Below are positions 36,924 through 44,653 of a stretch of DNA of 64,000 nt, piece after piece (position 1 is the stretch's first letter; every line of letters begins with the position of its first letter). The stretch spans positions 372,001 through 436,000 of the forward strand of contig NZ_WBIQ01000005.1 of the NCBI RefSeq assembly GCF_009749405.1. Direction: 5' to 3'. This DNA is from Agromyces lapidis (lineage in GTDB: Bacteria > Actinomycetota > Actinomycetes > Actinomycetales > Microbacteriaceae). The position numbers and the translations under genes were made by a program. A model generated the notes under the pieces. That model saw nothing but the letters and a program-made list of their open reading frames with translations, did not search any database and was not told the origin of the DNA.

Positions 36924-37826
36924 TCAGGCGTCGTGCACGAGCGCGGCCGCGGTGTCGACGGCGCGCTGCACATCGTGATCGGGCGGATAGAGCAGGGTGC
37001 GCCCGACGACCAGGCCGCGCACTCCCGGCAGCGAGAGCGCATCGCGCCAGCTCGCGTAGGCGGCATCGGGGTCGTCGGTGCGCTCGCCGCCGAGCAGCAG
37101 CGTCGGCAGCGTGGTCGCCGCCATCACGCGCTCCATGTCGTCGACGACGGGCAGCTTCATCCAGGTGCACGCCGAGCTCGACCCGAGACCTGCGGCGATC
37201 GCCACCGACGTGATGACGGCGTCGGTGCCGAGGTCGTTCACGACGCGGCCGCCCTGCCGGGTGCTCATGAACGGCTCGAGCATGATGGGAAGCTTCGCCG
37301 CCGAGGCATCCGTCACTGCCCTCGCCGTCGCTTCGATCGTCGCCGCGGTCGCGGGGTCGTCGAGGTCGATGCGCACGAGCGCCTTCGCGAAATCGAGCCG
37401 GTCGCGCACGATGCCGTCGACGTCGTACGCCGTGAACCGGTCGTCGAGCTCGAAGCTCGCCCCGCGGAGGCCTCCGCGGTTCATCGAGCCGACGACGACC
37501 TTGCCGTCGAGGAGCCCCAGCAGGGCCAGGTCGTCGATGATGTCGGGTGTGCCGAGCACGCCGTCGACACCGGGTCGTGAGAGCGCGAGGGCGATCCGGT
37601 CGAGCAGTTCGTAGCGATCCGCCATCGCCATCGGCTCGTCGCCGACCCCGAGGGCTCCGCGGGCCGGGTGGTCGGCGGCGAGGATGAACAAGCGCCCGTC
37701 GTCGGCGAGCAACGGCCGGCGGGTGCGGGAGGTGTGGGCCTCGGCGATCGCCGCGGGGCCCGACGCGCGCAGTTCGCGCAACTGCGCGAACCGGTCGGCG
37801 TCGAGGTATCGGTCACCGTGCGACAT
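36924..37826 (-). CDS. Cgl0159-type (beta/alpha)8 protein, probable DKGP aldolase of inositol pathway
   Basis: 300 residues. RLFILAADHPARGALGVGDEPMAMADR at the start, VVVGSMNRGGLRGASFE in the middle, then PIMLEPFMSTRQG and RGLVVGRTLLYPPDHDV, resemble class I aldolase folds and the Cgl0159 protein in the C. glutamicum iol locus. IolC in some organisms is fused to a DUF2090 aldolase domain; in B. subtilis the step is done by IolJ. This stand-alone gene between iolC and iolB, overlapping iolC by 14 bp, is therefore a good candidate for cleavage of 2-deoxy-5-keto-gluconate 6-phosphate. Lys in WMKLPV is a possible Schiff-base residue. The reaction is inferred. Confidence 0.82.
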   Translation of the reverse strand: MSHGDRYLDADRFAQLRELRASGPAAIAEAHTSRTRRPLLADDGRLFILAADHPARGALGVGDEPMAMADRYELLDRIALALSRPGVDGVLGTPDIIDDLALLGLLDGKVVVGSMNRGGLRGASFELDDRFTAYDVDGIVRDRLDFAKALVRIDLDDPATAATIEATARAVTDASAAKLPIMLEPFMSTRQGGRVVNDLGTDAVITSVAIAAGLGSSSACTWMKLPVVDDMERVMAATTLPTLLLGGERTDDPDAAYASWRDALSLPGVRGLVVGRTLLYPPDHDVQRAVDTAAALVHDA

Positions 37827-38814
37827 CGGATGCCCCCTCCGTCAGGCTCGTCGCGGGGCCGGCGGCGTGTCGCGCCTCGACCTCGGCGGTGGTGGGCATC
37901 GCCGTCGAGCACTCGCGGCGGGATGCGACGATCGCTCCGGCGACGTTGGCGAAGGCGATCGCGCGTTCGAGGGGCCACCCGGCGAGCAGCCCGTGGCAGA
38001 GGGCGCCGCCGAAGCCGTCGCCCGCGCCGAGCCCGTTCACGACGTCGACCGGGAAGCTCGGGGCCTCGATCGTCTCGTCACGGGTCTTCGCGAGTACGCC
38101 GTCGGGCCCGCGCTTGACGACGGCGAGCTCGACCCCGCGGTCGAGCAGCGCATCGGCGGCCCGGTGCGGGTCGCGCTCGCCGACGGCGATCTCGCACTCC
38201 TCCTGGTTGCCGACGGCGACGGTGACCTGGTCGAGTGCGCGGCCGACCTCGCGACGTGCTTCGTCGGGCGACGCCCAGAACATCGGCCGGTAGTCGAGAT
38301 CGAGGATCGTGAGCGGCCGCCGTCCGCGCGCCGCCCAAGCGGCGTGGTGGGCGGCGCGGCTCGGTTCTGCGCTGAGCCCGGTCACGGTCGCCCAGAAGAC
38401 GCCGGCGTCGCGGATCGCGTCGAGCGGAAGGCTCTCGGCCGCGATCTCGAGGTCGGGCGCCTTCGGGCTGCGGTAGAACGTCAGCGGGAAGTGGTCGGGC
38501 GGGAAGATCTCGCAGAAGGTGATCGGGGTCTGCAGGGCGCCGATGGTGCCGACGTACGCGGTCTCCACTCCGAAGCCGTCCAGTTCGCGCCGGATGTAGC
38601 GGCCGAAGGCGTCGTCTCCGGTGCGCGTGATCACGGCCGCCGTGCGCCCGTGGCGGGCCGCCGCGATCGCGACGTTGGTCGCACTGCCGCCGACGGACTT
38701 CGAGAAGGTGTCGACATCCTCGAGGTGCACCCCGTCCTGCAGGGGGTAGAGGTCGATGCCGACCCGCCCCATCGTCATGATCTCGAAGGGCTTCGCCGCT
38801 TGGCTCCTGGTCAT
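37813..38814 (-). CDS. iolC: 5-dehydro-2-deoxygluconokinase
   Basis: 333 residues. The PfkB fold begins with FEIMTMGRVGIDLYPLQDG, which is typical of IolC; the sugar-binding KSVGGSATNVAIAAARHG is followed by the ATP-site motif VNGLGAGDGFGGAL with catalytic Asp. It phosphorylates 2-deoxy-5-keto-gluconate. First gene of the iol operon, with an exact IolR-like box 75-84 bp upstream. Sequence and context agree. Confidence 0.94.
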   Translation of the reverse strand: MTRSQAAKPFEIMTMGRVGIDLYPLQDGVHLEDVDTFSKSVGGSATNVAIAAARHGRTAAVITRTGDDAFGRYIRRELDGFGVETAYVGTIGALQTPITFCEIFPPDHFPLTFYRSPKAPDLEIAAESLPLDAIRDAGVFWATVTGLSAEPSRAAHHAAWAARGRRPLTILDLDYRPMFWASPDEARREVGRALDQVTVAVGNQEECEIAVGERDPHRAADALLDRGVELAVVKRGPDGVLAKTRDETIEAPSFPVDVVNGLGAGDGFGGALCHGLLAGWPLERAIAFANVAGAIVASRRECSTAMPTTAEVEARHAAGPATSLTEGASDVAR

Positions 38815-38888
38815 ACTGCGCCGTACAACTTTCTCTCGGTGCCGCGCGCGCTTCCCCTGCGCTCGCGGTGCGATCAGTCTACACAGAA

Positions 38889-38898
38889 TGTCCTAACA
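38889..38898 (+). promoter_or_regulatory. Full IolR-box match upstream of iolC
   Basis: TGTCCTAACA fits all ten positions of the remembered IolR consensus KGWCHTRACA from C. glutamicum. It lies 75-84 bp upstream of the iolC start, within the 168-bp gap to the FAD oxidase gene. It is written here on the plus strand, opposite to iolC. Confidence 0.65.
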
Positions 38899-38928
38899 AA
38901 CTCTCGTACGCGCGACGGACGAAACGGT

Positions 38929-38965
38929 GATCCCGTCGCATCGGCACCTGTGATGCGACGGGATC
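38929..38965 (-). terminator. Perfect 14-bp hairpin after the FAD oxidase gene
   Basis: GATCCCGTCGCATC (38929-38942) and GATGCGACGGGATC (38952-38965) pair perfectly around a 9-nt loop. It lies 18 bp after the stop codon of the leftward FAD oxidoreductase gene. Confidence 0.8.
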
Positions 38966-38982
38966 GTTCCGTGTCGTTCTGC

Positions 38983-40302
38983 TCAGCCGGCGGGCCTGAT
39001 GTTGTGGTTGCGCCGGAACGAGTTGCCGGGGTCGACTGCGGCCTTCACGCGCCGCAGCCGTTCGAGCGTCGCCGGCGGGTACATCGACGCCGTGATCTCG
39101 TCACTGCGGTTCGCCTCGAAGCCGCCGTAGGAGCCCGTCGTGAGCGCGATCACTGCGTCGCTGCCCGCCTTCACGGCGGTGACGAGCTCGGGCTCGGCGT
39201 CGGCCGGCAGCACGCCGTTGACGATGACGAGGGCCTCGGCGTCGCGGTGGGCGATCGCCGTGGCGTCGGCATCGACCCGCGAGAACGCGCCGCCGAGCGC
39301 ACGCAGCAGCACCATGGTCGGCACGTCGCGAGCGTACGCGGCCGCGACCGCCTCGAGCAGCTCGTCGGAGACCTCGGGTGCGAAGCCGTTGCCGCCGACG
39401 AACTGGAACGGCGGACGCCCGGGCGGGGCGTCTTCGAGCAGGTCGCCGTAGGCGACCGGCGCGAGATCGACCTTCGCGACCGACGGCAGCGCGAGCAGCG
39501 GCGCGAGCAGGTCGCGCAGCTCGGACTCGGTGCCGCGGAGGGCGATGCCGACCTGCGGGCCGCCGGGCATCTCGGGCCCCATCGGGGGCATGAGCATGAG
39601 CGACGAGTTGAGGCCGTCGCCGCCGGCCCGCATCACCTCGCGCCACGCGCGCAGCACGGTCGGCACGTCGGAGCGGTCGAAGTGGATCGAGCCGCCGACG
39701 AGCCCGTCGACGGGGCTCGCCTGCACGGTGAACCGCGTGACGACGCCGAAGTTGCCGCCGCCGCCGCGGAGCGCCCAGAAGAGCTCGGGATGCGACTCGG
39801 CGTTCACGGTGAGCACCTCGCCCGCGGCGGTCACGAGCTCGACCTCGCGCAGCGCGTCGATGGTGAGGCCGTGGGTGCGCACGAGCCAGCCGACGCCGCC
39901 GCCGAGCAGGAGCCCGCCGACGCCCACCTGACGGGTGTCGCCGGAGCTGATGCCGAGGCCGCGCGACGCGAGCGCCGCGGCGACGTCACCCCAGTGGGCG
40001 GCCGGGCCGAGTGTGACGAGGCCGGCGTCGTCGACTTCGATCGTGTCGAACTCCGCCAGGTCGATGACGAGGCCGTCGTCGACCGGGAGCAGGCCGTGAC
40101 CGCCGCTGCGCACCGCGATGGAGAGGCCGGCGGCCGCGGCACGCGCGACCGCGGTCGCGACCTCGTCGACCGTGTGCGGTCGCACGACGACGTCGGGTTC
40201 GCCGACACCTGCGAAGACGGTGCGGCCGGTGTCGAATTCGGATGCGCCGGGACCGTAGGCCCGGCCTGGAAGTTGCTCGCTCAGTTCGGTGAGAAGAGAC
40301 AT
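38983..40302 (-). CDS. FAD-linked oxidase with BBE domain (berberine-bridge-enzyme-like)
   Basis: 439 residues. The FAD_binding_4 domain has IAVRSGGHGLL, where H69 is the expected covalent FAD attachment site; RQVGVGGLLLGGGVGWLV completes it. The cysteine seen in bicovalent members is not at its usual place in GISSGDTRQ, so mono-covalent FAD is likely. The C-terminal BBE segment ends with ERLRRVKAAVDPGNSFRRNHNI. It should oxidise an alcohol or sugar with O2. Cytoplasmic, no signal peptide. No pathway partner is adjacent. Confidence 0.88.
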   Translation of the reverse strand: MSLLTELSEQLPGRAYGPGASEFDTGRTVFAGVGEPDVVVRPHTVDEVATAVARAAAAGLSIAVRSGGHGLLPVDDGLVIDLAEFDTIEVDDAGLVTLGPAAHWGDVAAALASRGLGISSGDTRQVGVGGLLLGGGVGWLVRTHGLTIDALREVELVTAAGEVLTVNAESHPELFWALRGGGGNFGVVTRFTVQASPVDGLVGGSIHFDRSDVPTVLRAWREVMRAGGDGLNSSLMLMPPMGPEMPGGPQVGIALRGTESELRDLLAPLLALPSVAKVDLAPVAYGDLLEDAPPGRPPFQFVGGNGFAPEVSDELLEAVAAAYARDVPTMVLLRALGGAFSRVDADATAIAHRDAEALVIVNGVLPADAEPELVTAVKAGSDAVIALTTGSYGGFEANRSDEITASMYPPATLERLRRVKAAVDPGNSFRRNHNIRPAG

Positions 40303-40427
40303 TTCGTCAGTCTCGCAGCGGCCTGCGACATCCGGAACCGTGCTCGCTCAGCGCGGAATCGATGCACTCGCATGGGGCTGCCGCCGCGACGTGGCGGGTG
40401 TCGGCGCCGCGGCGTAGGGTGCACCGC

Positions 40428-41036
40428 ATGACGTTCGACGACGGCCTCGTCACGGCCAACCTCTCCATCTCGCTCGACGGTTTCGTCGCAGGCCCGAACC
40501 AGACGCTCGACGACCCGCTCGGCGAGGGCGGCGAAGCGGTGCACCGCTGGATGTTCGAGCAACCCGACGAGGCGCAGCCCATCGTCGACCAGATCCTCGC
40601 GCCGCGCGCGTACATCATGGGCCGCAACATGTTCGGCCCGGTCAGGGGCGAATGGCCGGATGACTCGTGGAAGGGCTGGTGGGGCGACGACCCGCCGTAC
40701 CACGCGCCCGTCTTCGTGCTCACGCACCACCCGCGCGAGCCCATCGAGATGGCGGGCGGCACGACGTTCCACTTCGTGACGACCGGCATCCACGACGCGC
40801 TCGAGCGCGCGAAAGCGGCGGCCGGCACCGGCCGCGTCTCGGTCGCGGGCGGCGCGGGCACCGTGCGGCAGTACCTCGCCGCCGGCCTCATCGACCGCAT
40901 CATCGTGAGCGTCTCGCCGATTACCCTCGGCTCGGGCGAGCGCCTGTTCGAGGGTCTCGACCTCGACCTCACCCCGGTCGACGTGCTGCAGACCGAGCTC
41001 GTGACGCACATCACCTACGACGTGCCGCGGGCCTGA
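40428..41036 (+). CDS. Dihydrofolate reductase/RibD C-terminal domain-like protein
   Basis: 202 residues. The sequence VTANLSISLDGFVAGPNQTLDDPLGEGGE and YIMGRNMFGPVRGEWPDDSW, then RVSVAGGAGTVRQYLAAGLIDRIIVSVSP, follows the RibD_C/DHFR-like fold that binds NADPH. These proteins are common in actinobacteria; the reductase substrate is unknown. Start ATG 40428 is favoured over the open frame beginning at 40362. Convergent with the oligopeptidase gene 40 bp away. Confidence 0.85.
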   Translation: MTFDDGLVTANLSISLDGFVAGPNQTLDDPLGEGGEAVHRWMFEQPDEAQPIVDQILAPRAYIMGRNMFGPVRGEWPDDSWKGWWGDDPPYHAPVFVLTHHPREPIEMAGGTTFHFVTTGIHDALERAKAAAGTGRVSVAGGAGTVRQYLAAGLIDRIIVSVSPITLGSGERLFEGLDLDLTPVDVLQTELVTHITYDVPRA

Positions 41037-41056
41037 CCGCCCCCGCTCGGGGTCGA

Positions 41057-41073
41057 CCGGCCGGGCCGGCCGG
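41057..41073. terminator. Short GC-rich stem-loop between convergent genes
   Basis: CCGGCC - GGGCC - GGCCGG forms a 6-bp stem in the 40-bp gap between the convergent dihydrofolate-reductase-like and oligopeptidase genes. A neighbouring CCCCgctcGGGG at 41041-41052 may add a second stem. Could serve both genes. Confidence 0.4.
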
Positions 41074-41076
41074 CGC

Positions 41077-43236
41077 CTACTCCCCGCTCGGGTGCGCCCC
41101 CGCCGCATCGATGAGCCACGCGTACGAGAACGCGCGCTCGCGCCATGCGGCATACCGCCCCGAGACGCCGCCGTGCCCGGCCGCCATCTCGATCTTGAGC
41201 AGCGCGTCGGCGCCGACCTCGCGGAGCCGCGCCACCCACTTCGCCGGCTCGACGTAGAGCACACGGGTGTCGTTGAGCGAGGTGACGGCGAGGATCGGCG
41301 GGTAGTGCCGCCCGCCGTGGGCGCCGTCGTGCACGTTCTCGAGGGGCGAGTACGACTTCATGTACGAGTACACCTCTTCGTCGTCGAGCGGATTGCCCCA
41401 CTCGTCCCACTCGATGACCGTGAGCGGCAGCGAGGGGTCGAGGATCGAGGTCAGCGGGTCGACGAACGGCACCTCGGCGAGGAATCCCGAGAAGTACTTC
41501 GCGGCGAGGTTCGCGACCGCGCCGATGAGGAGCCCTCCGGCGCTGCCGCCCTGCGCGACGAGCCGGTCGGGCGCCGTGATGTCCTCGTCGATCAGATGGC
41601 GCGCGGCAGCCGCGAAGTCGGTGAAGGTGTTGCGCTTCTCGAGCTTCTTGCCGTGCTCGTACCAGAGCCGCCCCATCTCGCCGCCGCCGCGCACATGGGC
41701 GACGGCGAACACCATGCCGCGGTCGAGCAGCGACAGCCGGGGGATGCCGAAGCCCGGGTCGATGGAGTGCTCGTAGGCGCCGTACCCGTAGAGCAGGGTC
41801 GGCGCGGGCACGCCGAGATCGACGAGGTCGTGCCGGTAGACGAGCGAGATCGGGATGCGCGTGCCGTCGTCGGCGGTCGCCCACTCGCGGCGCTGCGCGT
41901 AGCGGGTGGCGTCGTAGTCGCCGAGCACGGCCTGGCGCTTGCGCAGCTTGCGCTCGCCCGTCGCGACGACGAGGTCGAGCACGGTCGAGGGGGTCACGAA
42001 GCTCGTGTAGCCGAGGCGCAGCGTGGGCTGCGCCCAGTCGGGGTTGCCGCCGAGGCCGACCGAGAACAGCTCCTCGTCGAAGGCGAGTTCGTGCAGGGTG
42101 TCGTCGACGGTCGCGCCGGCCGGCAGGCCGTTCGCGGGCACCTTCGCGACCGCGACCCGCGGCAGCCCGTCGCGGCGGTACTCGAGGGCGACGAAGTCGC
42201 GGAACCCGTCGACGCCCTCGATGCGCACCTCGGGGTTGTGGGCCAGCAGCATGCGGCGCGGCCCCTGCGGGTCGTCGGCCGCGACCGAGACGAGCTCGAA
42301 GTTCACGGCCCCGTCGTTGTGGGTGATGAGCAGCCGGTCCCGGTCGCCCGCGACGACGTGCTCGACGTCGTACTCGACGCCGTCCTTGCGCGGCCAGACC
42401 ACCTCGAACGAACCGGTCGGGTCCGAGGAATCCAGCAGCAGGGTTTCGCTCGTGACGTTCGAGCCCGCCTCGATGACCAGGTACTTGCGGCTGCGGGTGA
42501 GCCCGACGCCGAGCCAGAAGCGCTCGTCGGGCTCGCTGAAGATCGCCACATCGGCGGATGCCTCGGTGCCGACCTCGTGCCGCCAGATGGTGTCGGGGCG
42601 CCAGGCCTCGTCGACCGTCGCGTAGAAGAGGTAGCGGCCGCTCGGGTCGAACACGGCGCCCGCCGCGGTGCCCTCGATCACATCGGAGAACTCGCGGCCC
42701 GAGTCATCCAATGATCGAAGCCGGATCGTGTACCGCTCGTCGCCCTCGACGTCGACGGCGTAGAGCAGCGTTCGCCCGTCGGCCGTGAGGTCGAAGCTGC
42801 CGAGCGCGTAGAACTCGTGCCCTTCGGCCTCGACGTTGTCGTCGAGCAGGATCTGCTCGTCGGGCAGCGGAGCGCCCGAGTCGTCGGTGACGGGCGGCTC
42901 CCAGTCGTCGGCGCCGCTGGCGGGCACCCGGCAGTGGATGCCGTACTGCTGCCCCTCGACGGTGCGGCTGTAGTACCACCAGTCGCCCTCGCGGGTGGGC
43001 ACCGAGAGATCGGTCTCCTTCGTGCGGTGCTTGATCTCCTCGAAGATCTGCTCCTGCAGGATGGAGAGGTGCTCGGTGCGCGCCTTGGTGAAGGCGTTCT
43101 CCTCGTGGAGGTGGGCGAGCACCTCGGGGTCGTCCTTGTCGCGCAGCCATTCGTAGTCGTCGACCACGACGTCGCCGTGGTGCTCGCGTTCGATCGGTCG
43201 CTTCTTCGGCACGGGAGGAGTCAGCACCTTCCCCAC
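41077..43236 (-). CDS. Prolyl oligopeptidase family S9A, oligopeptidase B-like
   Basis: 719 residues from a GTG at 43236. An N-terminal blade-rich beta-propeller is followed by the alpha/beta hydrolase: the nucleophile Ser is in AQGGSAGGLL, Asp in SLNDTRV and His in AAGHGGVSGR. The propeller start HGDVVVDDYEWLRDKDDPEVLAHLHEE is typical for S9A; ligand residues for basic side chains point to oligopeptidase B, which cuts after Arg or Lys in short peptides. No signal peptide, so cytoplasmic. The open frame extends to 43410 in a low-complexity serine stretch that is not accepted; the start is the least certain part. Confidence 0.88.
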   Translation of the reverse strand: MGKVLTPPVPKKRPIEREHHGDVVVDDYEWLRDKDDPEVLAHLHEENAFTKARTEHLSILQEQIFEEIKHRTKETDLSVPTREGDWWYYSRTVEGQQYGIHCRVPASGADDWEPPVTDDSGAPLPDEQILLDDNVEAEGHEFYALGSFDLTADGRTLLYAVDVEGDERYTIRLRSLDDSGREFSDVIEGTAAGAVFDPSGRYLFYATVDEAWRPDTIWRHEVGTEASADVAIFSEPDERFWLGVGLTRSRKYLVIEAGSNVTSETLLLDSSDPTGSFEVVWPRKDGVEYDVEHVVAGDRDRLLITHNDGAVNFELVSVAADDPQGPRRMLLAHNPEVRIEGVDGFRDFVALEYRRDGLPRVAVAKVPANGLPAGATVDDTLHELAFDEELFSVGLGGNPDWAQPTLRLGYTSFVTPSTVLDLVVATGERKLRKRQAVLGDYDATRYAQRREWATADDGTRIPISLVYRHDLVDLGVPAPTLLYGYGAYEHSIDPGFGIPRLSLLDRGMVFAVAHVRGGGEMGRLWYEHGKKLEKRNTFTDFAAAARHLIDEDITAPDRLVAQGGSAGGLLIGAVANLAAKYFSGFLAEVPFVDPLTSILDPSLPLTVIEWDEWGNPLDDEEVYSYMKSYSPLENVHDGAHGGRHYPPILAVTSLNDTRVLYVEPAKWVARLREVGADALLKIEMAAGHGGVSGRYAAWRERAFSYAWLIDAAGAHPSGE

Positions 43237-43303
43237 GCTACGTGCTCGCTCGCGTTTCGGGAACGCCCCGTCGGTCGGCGGCTGTTCGACTGACCCGGCT
43301 CGT

Positions 43304-43687
43304 TCAGAACTCGACGAGCTCCCACCGGTCGCCGGAGACATGGCGGAGCTCCCCGAGCTCACCGTGCTGTCCGTCGAGCACGCCGACGAACTCGAGCACC
43401 GGCTGGTCACCCGACCGGTCGCCGTCGGTCGTGAACTCGGTCTCGGTGTAGCCGTACCCGTCGAGCACGCTGCGCCGGGCCTCGGCGTCCCATGCCTGCG
43501 AGAGTCCCCAGGTCATGAGCCCGCCGGCGATGACGCCGCCGACGGCGACGAACACGCCGAGCTCGATCAGGCGCGACTTCTTGCGGCTGACGCCGATGAC
43601 GATCACGACGGCGCCGGCGATCAGCACGAGCAGCGGGAACACGAGCGGCCATGGGTTCCACGGCGCGATGGTGACGACCTCGGTCAT
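43304..43687 (-). CDS. Small membrane protein with PWNPWPL start (paralog of 44230-44625)
   Basis: 127 residues. TEVVTIAPWNPWPL is followed by two hydrophobic helices (FPLLVLIAGAVVIVIG and LGVFVAVGGVIAGGLMTWG) and a soluble tail that ends ELRHVSGDRWELVEF. The motif VTI-x-PWNPWPL and the tail pattern (RH...D.WE) recur in the gene at 44230. No family is recognised. Divergent from the WXG100 gene with a 167-bp gap that contains a 14-bp palindrome. Both copies frame the WXG100 gene and point in the opposite direction to it. Confidence 0.75.
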   Translation of the reverse strand: MTEVVTIAPWNPWPLVFPLLVLIAGAVVIVIGVSRKKSRLIELGVFVAVGGVIAGGLMTWGLSQAWDAEARRSVLDGYGYTETEFTTDGDRSGDQPVLEFVGVLDGQHGELGELRHVSGDRWELVEF

Positions 43688-43732
43688 GCCGGCCTCCTCG
43701 CCGTCTCGGGTGCTCCCACCAGAGTGCTGTTC

Positions 43733-43746
43733 CGACGATATCGTCG
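43733..43746. promoter_or_regulatory. 14-bp perfect palindrome upstream of WXG100 gene
   Basis: CGACGATATCGTCG reads identically on both strands, between the divergent small membrane protein and WXG100 genes. It could be an operator for either. A weak WXG100 promoter is possible at TTCTCC (43775-43780) and TAGTCT (43798-43803), 17 bp apart. Confidence 0.4.
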
Positions 43747-43854
43747 CCCGGGGGCGGATGGGGAGTGCTGCCCATTCTCCGGGTTTCGGGGGACGGTTAG
43801 TCTCATGGAGGTCGCCCGTCCGGGCGGCGAGGATTCTGATGGATGGGGTTGATG

Positions 43855-44142
43855 ATGGCTGATTTCAAGGCGTCGTACGGTGAGATGGAGTCGATGGCCG
43901 GTCGTCTCGACTCGGGCCGTGAGGAGATCGGCGACGTGCTGCGTCGTCTGAAGGACGATGTGGACCGTCTGCTCGGTGACGACTTCAAGACGCAGCACGC
44001 GTCGGGCAAGTTCGGCGAGGGCTACACGGAGCTGACCACCGGTCTCGAGAAGGCGATCGAGGGCATCTCCGACATGGGCGAGTCGCTGCGCAAGATGATG
44101 CAGGCGATCAAGGACACCGACCAGGCACTGGCCGGCAACTAG
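43855..44142 (+). CDS. WXG100-family (ESAT-6-like) protein
   Basis: 95 residues from ATG 43855, 6 bp after GGGG; ATGs at 43843 and 43852 are alternatives. Two long amphipathic helices flank a turn: FKASYGEMESMAGRLDSGREEIGDVLRRLK and TTGLEKAIEGISDMGESLRKMMQAIKDTDQ. The family WXG turn is replaced by GDDFKTQHASGKFGEGY, which lacks the tryptophan. Such proteins are type VII secretion substrates or dimer partners. No EccC, EccD or other ESX component is nearby. Terminator follows at once, so it is monocistronic. Confidence 0.85.
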   Translation: MADFKASYGEMESMAGRLDSGREEIGDVLRRLKDDVDRLLGDDFKTQHASGKFGEGYTELTTGLEKAIEGISDMGESLRKMMQAIKDTDQALAGN

Positions 44143-44148
44143 TCCGCT

Positions 44149-44174
44149 CGGCGGGGAGGGCATCCTCCCCGCCG
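44149..44174 (+). terminator. Perfect hairpin terminator after WXG100 gene
   Basis: CGGCGGGGAGG and CCTCCCCGCCG pair for 11 bp around loop GCAT. The stem begins 6 bp after the WXG100 stop codon. Confidence 0.8.
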
Positions 44175-44229
44175 CCCACCGGCGGGCCTGCGAGGAACGG
44201 GATGGAGGCATCCGCCCGCGGCAGCCCGA

Positions 44230-44625
44230 TCAGGTGTCGTCTTCGATCTCGGCGATCTCCCACTGCGAGTCGCCCTGGTGCCTGAGCACACCGCGCACGC
44301 GTTCGCCGTCGCGCTCGGCCTGGAACGCGACGGCCGCAGGTTCGCCCGGGCCGACGACCTGCTCGCCTGAGAACGTCGGCGAGGCGTAGCCGACCGCGAT
44401 CAGCGCCTTCGCGCGCTCGCCCTGATCCCAGGAGCCCGGCATCACGCCGAACATCGCGGCGAAGGCCACGATCGCGATCAGGAAGACCCCCGAGCCGAGC
44501 TCGCGCACGGGCTTCGACCGTCGCCGGGTACCGAGGCTCGACACGACGATGCCGGCCACGGCGATCACGATGGGGATCGCGAGCGGCCACGGGTTCCACG
44601 GTTCGATCGTGACGATCTCGTTCAC
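44230..44625 (-). CDS. Small membrane protein with PWNPWPL start (paralog of 43304-43687)
   Basis: 131 residues from a GTG at 44625. NEIVTIEPWNPWPL is followed by helices AIPIVIAVAGIVVSSLG and ELGSGVFLIAIVAFAAMFG, then a soluble tail ending VRGVLRHQGDSQWEIAEIE. It shares the start motif, helix placement and tail pattern with the protein at 43304, so the two arose by duplication. It lies 28 bp after the MocR gene on the same strand. Function unknown; association with the WXG100 gene is the only clue. Confidence 0.75.
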   Translation of the reverse strand: MNEIVTIEPWNPWPLAIPIVIAVAGIVVSSLGTRRRSKPVRELGSGVFLIAIVAFAAMFGVMPGSWDQGERAKALIAVGYASPTFSGEQVVGPGEPAAVAFQAERDGERVRGVLRHQGDSQWEIAEIEDDT

Positions 44626-44653
44626 ATCCGGATGCCTCGCCCTCAGCCCCACC

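Noticed and set aside
37684-40431. 915-residue open frame on the plus strand through iolC and the FAD oxidase
   Set aside because: Runs across two well supported minus-strand genes and their terminator.
43855-44142. ESX/type VII secretion locus
   Set aside because: No EccB, EccC, EccD, EccE or mycosin gene within the window; only an isolated WXG100 protein.
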